From contig PKDZ01000028.1 of NCBI GenBank assembly GCA_002862785.1, positions 1-52,157 on the forward strand: DNA of 52,157 nucleotides, in the 5' to 3' direction. The position numbers and the translations under genes were made by a program. Positions within the stretch are counted from its first letter, which is position 1; the number at the start of each line of letters is the position of its first letter. Under the pieces are notes generated by a model. It searched no databases, had not been told where the DNA came from, and saw only the letters and a list, made by a program, of their open reading frames with translations. Source of the DNA: Flavobacteriales bacterium (GTDB lineage Bacteria; Bacteroidota; Bacteroidia; Flavobacteriales_D; Sanyastnellaceae). Positions 15,654 through 24,083 of the stretch are shown in pieces.

Positions 15654-17128
15654 GCTCCGTCGCGGTCATCGGTGCCGGCATTGGAGGCCTCTCCACTGCC
15701 ATCCGCGCAGCCGCGGAAGGCCGGTCCGTGACCCTGTTCGAGGCTGCGCCCGAGGTCGGCGGCAAACTCCGCCAACTCCACCTTGGAAACTTCCGGTTTG
15801 ACCTTGGTCCCAGCCTGTTCACTTGGCCTGACCTCCTGCTGGAGACCTTGGCCGTCGCCGGGGCCCACGCGGCCCCGTTCGACCACACCCGCCTGGACCG
15901 CTCCTGCCACTATTATTGGGAAGACGGCACCCGCCTGATCGGCTGGACAGACCAGCAACGGTTGAAAGCAGAAATCGAAGAGGCCCTCGGCATCTCAGCC
16001 GATCCCGTCCTCCACCACCTTGACCTCAGTCGGAAAGGGTTCGAAGCCACCCGAGAACTGTTCCTCGAACAAAGCCTGCACGAAACCTCCAGTTGGACGC
16101 CAACCCGCACCGCACGCCACCTCGGAAAGGCTCTCCGCGCCTGGCAATCCCTGCCCCTGACCCATCGGCTCAACCGCTGGAACGCCCGGACAGGCCACCC
16201 TCACCTTCAACAACTGTTCAATCGATTCGCCACCTACAATGGCAGCGACCCCTACCGGGCGCCGGCGATGCTCCATGTCATCCCCCACCTTGAATTCGGA
16301 ATGGGCACGTTCGCCCCGGTCGGCGGCATGCACGCCATCGTCGACGCCCTGCACCAGACGGCTTTGGCCGTGGGGGTCGACATCCGCCTCAATGCCCCGG
16401 CGGACCGCATCGAGGTCGAAGAGAACCGCGTACGCGGTGTGCGGCTTCGGGACGGCCACCGACATGAAGCTGACGTGGTCGTCTCCGGCGTGGATGTGAC
16501 CCCGACCTACCGAATGCTCCTGCCGGATCAGCCCGCTCCGAAGCGCATTCTCAGCGCCGAGCAATCGACCAGCGGCGTCATCTTCTACTGGGGCATCCGG
16601 CACGACGCCCCGGACCTTCACCTGCACAACATCCTGTGGGCCGAAGATTACCGCGAGGAATTCCGCTGCCTGTTCGAAGAAAAACGCATCGCGGACGACC
16701 CGACCGTCTACATCAACATCGGGAGCAAGACGTCGCCGGCAGATGCTCCGGATGGAGCGGGCAACTGGTTCGTGATGGTCAATGCCCCCGCTGGCTGGGA
16801 TGCCACAGGGATTGACCCACTGCGAACCCGGGTCGAGCAGAAAATCCTGCGCATCACAGGAATCGATGTCGCGGCCCACCGCGAATGCGAGCACATCCTC
16901 ACCCCGAGTGACATTGCCTATCGCACAGGCAGCCACCTCGGCGCCCTCTACGGTCCGGCCAGCAACAAGGCCACAAGCGCCTTCCTCCGCCAACGAAACC
17001 GGGACCGCCGCATCCGGGGGCTGTACTTTGCCGGCGGAAGCGTTCACCCCGGAGGCGGGATTCCCCTGTGCCTCCTCAGCGGACGGATCACCCACGAACT
17101 CATGAAGCGCCATGACCCCCAGCACTGA
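15650..17128 (+). CDS. crtD: CrtD-type carotenoid 3,4-desaturase (CrtI family paralogue)
   Basis: A second FAD-dependent CrtI-family protein (492 residues), clearly distinct from the first: GAGIGGLSTAIRAAAEGRSV binds FAD, then EVGGKLRQ and DLGPSLFTWPDLL. The MGTFAPVGGMHAIVDALHQTA and GLYFAGGSVHPGGGIPLCLLSG blocks fit 1-hydroxycarotenoid 3,4-desaturases. Adjacent cruF supports this, since CruF makes the tertiary-alcohol end group on which CrtD acts. Start is GTG at 15650, overlapping the idi TGA. Specificity versus other CrtI-like enzymes (CrtN, ketolase-like) is inferred from context. Confidence 0.85.
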   Translation: MSSVAVIGAGIGGLSTAIRAAAEGRSVTLFEAAPEVGGKLRQLHLGNFRFDLGPSLFTWPDLLLETLAVAGAHAAPFDHTRLDRSCHYYWEDGTRLIGWTDQQRLKAEIEEALGISADPVLHHLDLSRKGFEATRELFLEQSLHETSSWTPTRTARHLGKALRAWQSLPLTHRLNRWNARTGHPHLQQLFNRFATYNGSDPYRAPAMLHVIPHLEFGMGTFAPVGGMHAIVDALHQTALAVGVDIRLNAPADRIEVEENRVRGVRLRDGHRHEADVVVSGVDVTPTYRMLLPDQPAPKRILSAEQSTSGVIFYWGIRHDAPDLHLHNILWAEDYREEFRCLFEEKRIADDPTVYINIGSKTSPADAPDGAGNWFVMVNAPAGWDATGIDPLRTRVEQKILRITGIDVAAHRECEHILTPSDIAYRTGSHLGALYGPASNKATSAFLRQRNRDRRIRGLYFAGGSVHPGGGIPLCLLSGRITHELMKRHDPQH

Positions 17129-17804
17129 GCGCGGCCTCTTCGGTTTCAGCGGATGGTGGATGTCCATGCCCGCCTGGATGGGGCTCATCGCCTTCCTCCA
17201 CGCCGTTGGTCTGGCCGGTGTTGTCCTGTATGACGCCTCCCTTGTGTTGGACCTGACCGTCTTCAATCTGCTGCTGTCGACCATCGTGGTCCTCGGGTTC
17301 GGCGACCCGAAGAATGGGGGGCGGTGGACCATGACCGGTTACATCACTTATGCGGTGGAAGTGCTCGGGGTACAGACCGGATTCCCTTTCGGCGACTACG
17401 AATACGGATCCCGCCTTGGCCCCCACATCTATGACACCCCCCCGATGATCGGCGTGCTGTGGCTCATCACCCTCAGTGGAGCCGTCTACTGGGCCGAGCG
17501 CCTGCTCACCGGCGGCGGGACCGCCCTCCACCGGATGGGCCGGGCCGCCATCGCCGCAACCATCATGCTCGCCTTTGACCTCATCATGGAGCCGGTCGCC
17601 ATGATGGCCGACTTCTGGAATTGGGCGGGAGACGACATCCCCCTGAGGAACTATGCCGCCTGGTGGGTCATCGCCTTCCTCCTCGCCTGGCTCTGGGGCG
17701 GAACGCGCAGCCGATCCTTCAGAACCAACCGTGCCGGGGGCCTGTTGCTCTTGGTGCAGACCGCCTTCTTCATCGGACTCCTCCTGTTGCCATGGACATC
17801 CTGA
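17112..17804 (+). CDS. cruF: CruF-type carotenoid 1',2'-hydratase (DUF422 family)
   Basis: A 230-residue polytopic membrane protein with about seven helices and the CruF hallmark segments VLGVQTGFPFGDYEYGSRLGP and DLIMEPVAMMADFWNW. CruF adds water across the terminal double bond of an acyclic carotenoid end, giving the 1'-hydroxy group of saproxanthin and myxol. The gene overlaps the crtD-like gene by 17 bases and crtZ by 13 bases, placing it firmly in the operon. Confidence 0.9.
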   Translation: MTPSTERGLFGFSGWWMSMPAWMGLIAFLHAVGLAGVVLYDASLVLDLTVFNLLLSTIVVLGFGDPKNGGRWTMTGYITYAVEVLGVQTGFPFGDYEYGSRLGPHIYDTPPMIGVLWLITLSGAVYWAERLLTGGGTALHRMGRAAIAATIMLAFDLIMEPVAMMADFWNWAGDDIPLRNYAAWWVIAFLLAWLWGGTRSRSFRTNRAGGLLLLVQTAFFIGLLLLPWTS

Positions 17805-18274
17805 CCGCCTCCCTCATCGTGCTCGCCACCTTCCTGACCATGGAGGGCGTGGCCTGGGCTGCCCACAAATACCTGATGCATGGCGCCATGTGGTACTTCC
17901 ACCGCGACCACCACCAGCACGAGCCGGGGTTCTTCGAAAAGAACGACGCCTTCTTCCTGATTTTCGCCGTGCCGAGCGCCTGGTGCTTCATCACAGGGAG
18001 CATTCACGCTGACTTCCGCTTCTGGATCGGCACCGGCATCGCCGCCTACGGCCTCTGCTACTTCCTCGTCCACGACGTGTTCATCCACCGCCGGTTCAGT
18101 TGGTTCCGCAACGCCAAGCACCCGTATTTCGCCGCGATCCGAAAGGCCCACAAGGTCCACCACAAGCACTTGGGAAAGGAGGATGGCGAATGCTTCGGCA
18201 TGCTGTGGGTGCCGCTCCGTTATTTCCGGGAAGCCCGCAAAGCCCACGAGGCCCGTACCTTGAGCCAGGGATGA
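17792..18274 (+). CDS. crtZ: Beta-carotene 3-hydroxylase
   Basis: A 160-residue membrane di-iron hydroxylase of the fatty-acid-hydroxylase superfamily that adds a 3-hydroxyl to a beta-ionone ring. The histidine boxes are all visible: HKYLMH, HRDHHQHE, HDVFIHRR and HKVHHKH. GKEDGECFGMLWVP near the C-terminus is typical. The frame is open upstream inside cruF, but the ATG at 17792 starts exactly where CrtZ homologues start. The stop overlaps the ATG of the cyclase gene (ATGA). Confidence 0.95.
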   Translation: MDILTASLIVLATFLTMEGVAWAAHKYLMHGAMWYFHRDHHQHEPGFFEKNDAFFLIFAVPSAWCFITGSIHADFRFWIGTGIAAYGLCYFLVHDVFIHRRFSWFRNAKHPYFAAIRKAHKVHHKHLGKEDGECFGMLWVPLRYFREARKAHEARTLSQG

Positions 18275-19050
18275 ATCCGCACTACCTCTATCTCACGGTT
18301 GACTTGGCTGTGCTGGCCGTACCGCTGGTCTTCAGCTTTGACCGCAAGGTGAGGTTCGTCCGCTTCTGGCCAGCGCTCTTTCCGGCCATCGCCGTGATGA
18401 TGGCCCTCTTCATTCCCTGGGACATCGCCTTCACCGAGCGGGGCATCTGGGGGTTCAATTCGGACTACCTGAGCGGCCTCTGGATCGCGGGCATTCCCCT
18501 GGAAGAGTGGCTCTTCTTCCTCTGCATCCCCTACGCCTGCCTGTTCACTTATGAATCGCTGAAGCACTACATCCCCAACCCCATCGGCGGCGCCATGGCC
18601 ATCCCGGCCAGCACCCTGCTCGCGATTCTCAGCGCCAGCCTGTGCGTGGCCAACCTAGACCGGTGGTACATCGCCGTGACCTGCGCCTTGACCGCCCTGC
18701 TGTCGGCCGGCCTGGCCCTTTCGGCCTCGCGCTGGCCCTCTGTCCGCGAATGGAACCACCGCTTGTGGTTCGCCTACCTCCCCCTTCTGGTTCCGTTCAT
18801 CCTATCCAATGGGGTCCTGACCGGTCTGCGCTTCTGGCAATACTCCCCGCTCAATCGAGAGGTGCAGGACATCGCCGACCAGATCGTGTGGTACAACAAC
18901 GACCACAACCTCCAGCTCCGCATCTTCTCCATGCCGGTCGACGACCTCTTCTACGGTTTCCTGATGATCGCGATGACCGTGGTGGCCTACGAACTGATCG
19001 CCCGCCGCCTGGGCCTCGTCACGGGATCGGCGCCTGCACCACGGCCGTGA
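18271..19050 (+). CDS. crtYcd: Lycopene cyclase, fused CrtYc-CrtYd type
   Basis: A 259-residue protein of about seven helices, made of two lycopene-cyclase domains in tandem (CrtYc/CrtYd architecture). Each repeat carries an IPLEEWLFF- or MPVDDLFYGF-type acidic motif preceding a conserved helix (residues about 74-86 and 225-240). It cyclises one or both psi ends of lycopene into beta rings. ATG at 18271 overlaps the crtZ TGA. It is the last gene of the operon and overlaps the convergent EEP-family gene by 32 bases, leaving no room for a separate terminator. Confidence 0.92.
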   Translation: MNPHYLYLTVDLAVLAVPLVFSFDRKVRFVRFWPALFPAIAVMMALFIPWDIAFTERGIWGFNSDYLSGLWIAGIPLEEWLFFLCIPYACLFTYESLKHYIPNPIGGAMAIPASTLLAILSASLCVANLDRWYIAVTCALTALLSAGLALSASRWPSVREWNHRLWFAYLPLLVPFILSNGVLTGLRFWQYSPLNREVQDIADQIVWYNNDHNLQLRIFSMPVDDLFYGFLMIAMTVVAYELIARRLGLVTGSAPAPRP

Positions 19051-20140
19051 CATAGCGGTGGTCGCTCAGGCCATCGCCGCCATTTCCATAGTCCAAGACA
19101 GGCCAGACCGGGTCCACGAGGATGTGGTCAATGCGCACGCCGGGCACCGCACCCTGCCACGTCCCGTCCATTCGAAGTCCACGGAGGTCATGGGTGTCCC
19201 GGAGTTGACCGCGGGCCGCCTGAAGTGCCCAGCTGACCGGCACGTCATTGAAATCCCCACACAGGACGACCGGGTGGGGGCTTTGCGCCACCGCCTCCAT
19301 GACCCGCGTCACCTGGGTGACCCGCTCGGAATAGGCGTCCCGCATCCGCGACCAGATCCGTTGCCGGCCTTCCGCATCAGGCACCCCCTCCTCGAGCGCG
19401 GCGTACTCCTCCGACCCGAAGTGCAGACTCGCAAAATGGGCGTTGAAGACCCGCACGGTGTCGCCGTTCCACGCGATGTCGGTGACGGCACAGGCGTTGT
19501 TGCTCCGGGTGCCGAAGGCGATGTCCTCCCGGCCCACGATGGGATGCCGGGACCACGTCGCCACCCCGAACCGCCGGCCGGCCTTGCCCCGCGCCCAGAC
19601 CTCATGGACCTGGACGGGCACCTTCTCCACACCCCCTACCGCGCGGCGCACCAGGCCCTCCACGGGGAAGACTGCCGGATCCGGATCCCGGTAGTGCTCC
19701 TGAAGGCACAGCACGTCCGGGTGTTCGTCAGCAATCGCCTCAGTGATGCCCTCCTTGGTGTCCTCGCCCAGCCATCCGTACCGGTCATAGAGCCGAACAT
19801 TCCACCCCATGACCTTCAGGGCTGGGGCGTCATTCATCAGCGCCTCCGGCACACCCCAGCCGAATCCGCCCCACACGCTCCGATACAAATCGCCGGACAG
19901 CAGAATCAACAGGGAAAAGCCCAAGAACCATCCCCAACGGCGGCGGCGGAACATCACCGCCATCGCCACAATCAAGAGGACACCGAATGCGGGGAACGCC
20001 ATCCCGGCCAAGGCCGGGATGGCCCATCGGGCCGGAGACAGGAAGACAGCGAGGTGGGCCCACAGCACGCCCAAGGCGGCCAGAAGACCGAGCACCATCC
20101 AGAGGTGGCCCCTCCGTCGCTGGGATGGGCGCCTTGCCAT
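19019..20140 (-). CDS. Membrane-anchored endonuclease/exonuclease/phosphatase family protein
   Basis: A 373-residue protein with three N-terminal transmembrane helices (about residues 13-85), followed by a DNase I-like EEP domain facing the periplasm. Catalytic motifs are present: MGWNVRLYD, CLQEHY (metal-binding Glu), FNAHFASLH, LCGDFNDVP, RIDHILVD and the final SDHRYV. EEP enzymes hydrolyse phosphodiesters; the real substrate may be nucleic acid or lipid. It starts 2 bases after the rhomboid gene stop and ends the ispH-mutL-rhomboid operon. Confidence 0.88.
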   Translation of the reverse strand: MARRPSQRRRGHLWMVLGLLAALGVLWAHLAVFLSPARWAIPALAGMAFPAFGVLLIVAMAVMFRRRRWGWFLGFSLLILLSGDLYRSVWGGFGWGVPEALMNDAPALKVMGWNVRLYDRYGWLGEDTKEGITEAIADEHPDVLCLQEHYRDPDPAVFPVEGLVRRAVGGVEKVPVQVHEVWARGKAGRRFGVATWSRHPIVGREDIAFGTRSNNACAVTDIAWNGDTVRVFNAHFASLHFGSEEYAALEEGVPDAEGRQRIWSRMRDAYSERVTQVTRVMEAVAQSPHPVVLCGDFNDVPVSWALQAARGQLRDTHDLRGLRMDGTWQGAVPGVRIDHILVDPVWPVLDYGNGGDGLSDHRYVTAVVQAPIP

Positions 20141-20142
20141 GG

Positions 20143-21093
20143 TCAGACGTTGCCGCCGTGGCGGAAGAGGAAGTCCTTTTCCTCCTTGGTCAGCTGGTCG
20201 TAGCCTACCTTGGAAATCTTGTCGAGGATGCGGTCGATCCGCTCCTGCCTGGCCTTTTTTTCCTCATTGAATTCCTCATCCGTCTGGGCCCGGTGGGTCT
20301 TGCCCTCTACGTCCACACTCCGGTGGACTGAGCGCAATCCCTTGCCCCGCTTCGGGCGCTTCCGCCGGGTGGGGCGGGCAGTGCCGGAGGACCGACCGAA
20401 GGTGGTCACCAACCAATCAATCAGCTTCTCCATCGGAGCCCCGAGGTCCCGGTTGGACTGCATGCCCCGCATATACATGAAGCCATAGGCCGCCCCTCCG
20501 ATGTGGCCGAGGTGGCCGCCGACATTGCTTCCATTGGACAAGGCCACATAATCGAGGACCACATAGGCCACTGCGACCCACTTGAGCTTGACCGGTCCAA
20601 TGAGGAACAGGCGGATGACGGTGTCAGGCAAATAGGTGGCCGTGGCCACCATGAGGGCCATCACCGCCGAGGACGCCCCGAGGGCATAGCCGCCCTGCGG
20701 GAAGGAGGGCACAAGGTTCGTCGCCAGCACATACAGCACAAAGCCGGACAGCCCCCCCGTGAGGTAGGTGCTCAGGGTGCGCCGGTCCCCGAAGTACCCC
20801 CGGAACATGCCGCCCATCCACCAGAGGATGAGCATGTTCATGGCCAGGTGCCAGACTTCGGTATGGGCAAACATGTGCGTGACCGCACTCCAGGGGCGGG
20901 TGGCCAGCACGGTGAGGTCTGCTGAGGTCGCCAGCCCGAAAGCCCCGGGCAACGCAGGCAGGGGCAGTCCCAATCCAATCAGCAAGCGAAGTGTCGTCAG
21001 GATGAGAAAGACCAGAATGTTGAACATGACCAGCCGAACCGCCATGCCCCCGGTGGCCCACCGCATTCTCAAATCGTCCTTCAAGCTGCTCAT
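20143..21093 (-). CDS. Rhomboid intramembrane serine protease with long C-terminal tail
   Basis: A 316-residue protein with six hydrophobic helices. The catalytic dyad is visible as GASSAV (Ser) and HLGHIGGAAYG (His). HTEVWHLAMNMLILWWMGGMF is the rhomboid loop-1/helix-2 region. The last 110 residues are hydrophilic and basic (RPTRRKRPKRGKG), ending in a helical segment with LDKISKVGYDQLTKEEKDFL, and are cytoplasmic by prediction. It lies 24 bases downstream of a second rhomboid gene. The substrate is unknown. Confidence 0.9.
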   Translation of the reverse strand: MSSLKDDLRMRWATGGMAVRLVMFNILVFLILTTLRLLIGLGLPLPALPGAFGLATSADLTVLATRPWSAVTHMFAHTEVWHLAMNMLILWWMGGMFRGYFGDRRTLSTYLTGGLSGFVLYVLATNLVPSFPQGGYALGASSAVMALMVATATYLPDTVIRLFLIGPVKLKWVAVAYVVLDYVALSNGSNVGGHLGHIGGAAYGFMYMRGMQSNRDLGAPMEKLIDWLVTTFGRSSGTARPTRRKRPKRGKGLRSVHRSVDVEGKTHRAQTDEEFNEEKKARQERIDRILDKISKVGYDQLTKEEKDFLFRHGGNV

Positions 21094-21117
21094 CTCAGAG
21101 AATCAACGCGGGAAACC

Positions 21118-21801
21118 TCAATAGAATACATCCCGCTCCCGCTGCCACCGCTTGAGCAAGAGGTAGCCGAAGATCATGCCGCCGAGGTGGGCGAAATGCG
21201 CCACGTTGTCTCCGGGGTTGTTGTCCAACGCGAGAATCAATTCCAGCGCACCGAAGCCCAGCACGAAGTAACGCGCCTTGATCGGCACCGGCGGAAAAAG
21301 CAACTGAAGACGGGTGTTCGGAAACAACATGCCGAAACCCAGCAGCAGGCCAAACACCGCGCCGGAGGCCCCCACGACCGGCACAAAAACCCGGGCCGCC
21401 GCCCGCTCTGCCGCACTGTATCCCAAGTTGGGAAACAGTGCCTCCGCCGTCGGGAACCACGTCCCATAGTCCGTGAAGTAGCTGTAACCGACCACGACCT
21501 CGTGCAGAAAAAAGGCGCCCAGTCCACAGGCGAGGTAATAGTTCAGAAACCGCTTCGGACCCCACACGCGCTCCAGCTGGGAGCCAAACATGAACAGAGC
21601 GAACATGTTGAAGAAGATGTGCCCCAAGCTGGCATGCATGAACATGTGCGTCACCACCTGCCACGGCTGGAACTGGGGCGCACTGGGGTAGTATCCCGCC
21701 AGCATCGAGCGGAGTTCCGGCGCCAGGAAATGCGTCACCACATAGAAGATGATGTTGATGATCAACAGATTGCGGACGACAGGCGTGGCTTGTTGGAACA
21801 T
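21118..21801 (-). CDS. Rhomboid intramembrane serine protease
   Basis: A 227-residue rhomboid protease with six helices, catalytic Ser in VVGASGAVFG and His in FAHLGGMIFG. HMFMHASLGHIFFNMFALFMFG is the classic HxxxN-containing helix 2. It is compact and lacks the tail of its neighbour. The two rhomboids are only moderately alike, so they are paralogues with probably different substrates. It begins 12 bases after the mutL stop. Confidence 0.92.
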   Translation of the reverse strand: MFQQATPVVRNLLIINIIFYVVTHFLAPELRSMLAGYYPSAPQFQPWQVVTHMFMHASLGHIFFNMFALFMFGSQLERVWGPKRFLNYYLACGLGAFFLHEVVVGYSYFTDYGTWFPTAEALFPNLGYSAAERAAARVFVPVVGASGAVFGLLLGFGMLFPNTRLQLLFPPVPIKARYFVLGFGALELILALDNNPGDNVAHFAHLGGMIFGYLLLKRWQRERDVFY

Positions 21802-21813
21802 GCGGGGTGCGGC

Positions 21814-23727
21814 TCAGCGGAAGCGCGCTTCCACGGCTTCCTGGTCAAAGGTAGCGAGGGTGGGGCGTCCCCACGGGTCCCGGTCCGGTTCCTCACAGGC
21901 AAACAGCCCATCGACCAGGTCCAGCATCTCGGCCCGGGTCAGGGTTCGGCCGGAAGGAATGGCGGCCCCGCGGGCCACACCGGCAATCGCCCGGCTCTTC
22001 CGGAGTTCGAGGTCGACCTCTCCGGCCTCCCTCAACTCCTCGAGCACCGCATCGAGTAGGGCCGAGGGCTCCCCTTCTGCTGCCTCCGGGGGGAGGCCCA
22101 CCACGCGGACCACACCCTCCTCAGGGAAAGCCAAATCAAAGCCCAGCGCCATCAGGGGATTCCGCGCATCCTGCAGCAAGGCCACATCGGCGGGGCCCAC
22201 TTGGAGATCAGCGGGAAAGAGGAGCTGCTGCGCCCCTGCCGCCGCCGTGTCCGGCCGCGAAGAAAGGCGTTCGTAAAGAATCCGAGTGTGCGCCCGGTGC
22301 TGGTCCACCAGCACCAACCCACTGCGTGTGGCCGTCACAATCCAGCCGCCAAACAACTGGAACAGCGGACGTTGCTGATCGAACCCGAGGTCGGCCGTCT
22401 GGGAAGACACCGTCGCCTTGGATTCGGAGAACACCAGTCGGGCTGGCCCCTCCTCCCCCGTGTCTTTCGCGTTGGCCTCCGCGGAATCAGGAGACTCAAA
22501 GAAGCGCCGGGTAGCCTCGATGCGGGAGGCCTTGAATGGGTCCTTTTCCGTCCGGTATCCTCCTCCTGAACCAGCAGTGCCAGCAGCACCACCCGAAGAC
22601 GAACTCGAATGGAACGGGTTGTAGTCCGGGTTGAGTTGAATCCGGGGTTCCTCCACCTCCTGACCCGGTCGGGGCGGCGCGATGTCAAAAGCGGATTCTG
22701 TATCGAAATCCAACGACGGTGCGACGTGGAATCGGCCCAAAGCACGCTTCACCGCCGCCTGCAGAATGGCCACAATGGGCCGCTCTTCCTGGAACTTCGC
22801 CTCCACTTTGGTGGGGTGGATGTTGACATCCACGCGTGAAGCGTCCACCGTCAGAAACAGCGCATACAGAGGGAACTGTCCGGGCGTGAGCAGACCGTCC
22901 ATGGCCCGCATCACGGCCCCATGAAAGGCGGGGTGCTTGATGAAGCGGCCGTTGACAAAGAGGAACTGCTCCCCCCGGGTGCGGCGGGCGAATTCGGGCT
23001 TGCCCACGAAGCCCGTGAGCTGGACCACGTCGGTCTGCTCCTCCACCGGCACAAGCCGCTCATCGTATTTGGCCCCAAAGACCCGGACCAATCGCTGGCG
23101 CAGGCTGCCCGCGGGCAAATCGAAGAGCTCCCCTCCGTTGTGGCTGAGGCGGAAGGCGGATTCGGGATGGGCCAGGGCAATGCGCTGGAATTCATCAATC
23201 GCATGCCGCAACTCCACCTGGTCGCTCTTGAGGAAGTTGCGGCGGGCCGGCACGTTGAAGAACAGGTGCTTGACGACCATCCGCGTGCCGACCTCACAGG
23301 CCACGGCTTCGGACGGCTGGGCCTCTCCTCCCTCGATGACGTGCAGAATGCCGAGTTCATCTTCGGCCCGGCGGGTCCGCAACTCCACCCGGGCAATGCT
23401 CGCGATGCTCGCGAGGGCCTCTCCCCGGAAGCCCATCGTGGCGAGGGCGAGCAGGTCGTCGGCCGAGCGCAGCTTGGACGTGGCGTGCCGCTCAAAGCAG
23501 ATCGCCGCATCCTCCGAACCCATGCCCATCCCATTGTCCTCTACGGCGATGCGGTTCCGACCGGCATCCTTGAGTTCCACAGTGATTCGGGAAGCTCCAG
23601 CATCCAGCGCATTCTCCATGAGCTCCTTGACCACGGAGGCCGGCCGTTGCACCACCTCGCCGGCGGCAATCTGGTTGGCCACATGTTCGGGCAACCGCTG
23701 GATCCGGGTTTCGGTCACGGTGCCCAT
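21814..23727 (-). CDS. mutL: DNA mismatch repair protein MutL
   Basis: MutL (637 residues) couples mismatch recognition by MutS to strand removal. The N-terminal GHKL ATPase is intact: ELMENALDAGASRI, VEDNGMGM and TMGFRGEALASIAS. A linker of about 90 variable residues follows, then the dimerisation domain. The metal motif there reads DQHRAHTRILYE (from D475), lacking the first Glu of the endonuclease consensus DQHAxxExxxxE. The terminal CPHGRP block is DPWGRP. The ATG at 23727 (ATGA overlap with the upstream stop) was preferred to a GTG one codon earlier. Confidence 0.95.
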   Translation of the reverse strand: MGTVTETRIQRLPEHVANQIAAGEVVQRPASVVKELMENALDAGASRITVELKDAGRNRIAVEDNGMGMGSEDAAICFERHATSKLRSADDLLALATMGFRGEALASIASIARVELRTRRAEDELGILHVIEGGEAQPSEAVACEVGTRMVVKHLFFNVPARRNFLKSDQVELRHAIDEFQRIALAHPESAFRLSHNGGELFDLPAGSLRQRLVRVFGAKYDERLVPVEEQTDVVQLTGFVGKPEFARRTRGEQFLFVNGRFIKHPAFHGAVMRAMDGLLTPGQFPLYALFLTVDASRVDVNIHPTKVEAKFQEERPIVAILQAAVKRALGRFHVAPSLDFDTESAFDIAPPRPGQEVEEPRIQLNPDYNPFHSSSSSGGAAGTAGSGGGYRTEKDPFKASRIEATRRFFESPDSAEANAKDTGEEGPARLVFSESKATVSSQTADLGFDQQRPLFQLFGGWIVTATRSGLVLVDQHRAHTRILYERLSSRPDTAAAGAQQLLFPADLQVGPADVALLQDARNPLMALGFDLAFPEEGVVRVVGLPPEAAEGEPSALLDAVLEELREAGEVDLELRKSRAIAGVARGAAIPSGRTLTRAEMLDLVDGLFACEEPDRDPWGRPTLATFDQEAVEARFR

Positions 23728-24083
23728 CACGGTTGCGGAGTCAGGAATTCACGGGCGAAATCGGTGGTCTCGACCCACAGCAAGCCGCGCCAAGCAGCGT
23801 ACAAGAGCACACACAGGATGGCCACGCTTCTGAGCATCGCCCGCTGGCGGGAACGCCGCAGCAAAGCCAAACGCCCCTGGCGCTCTCTGCCGGTAGCCCC
23901 CGCCTGGCGGAAGCGCAATTTCTTCGGAGCCCCGCTCGGCGTCCCATTGACCTCGGCCTCGATGGCCTCCTTGCGCTCCTTCCACCGCATGGCCCGCGCG
24001 TCCACATGGGACGAGCGGAAGGTGAAGTTCCGCGGCGTCGATCGGACGTTTCGGAAGGGACTGGGCAGACGGGGTGGCTTCAT
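23727..24083 (-). CDS. Small conserved-looking membrane protein between ispH and mutL
   Basis: Function not recognised. A 118-residue protein: a basic, Arg-rich N-terminal two thirds without clear motifs, then a hydrophobic helix (about residues 84-100, VAILCVLLYAAWRGLLWV) near the C-terminus, suggesting a tail-anchored topology. Its ATG overlaps the ispH stop and its TGA overlaps the mutL ATG, so it is translation-coupled on both sides. This makes it a likely real gene despite the lack of a family match. Confidence 0.7.
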   Translation of the reverse strand: MKPPRLPSPFRNVRSTPRNFTFRSSHVDARAMRWKERKEAIEAEVNGTPSGAPKKLRFRQAGATGRERQGRLALLRRSRQRAMLRSVAILCVLLYAAWRGLLWVETTDFAREFLTPQP

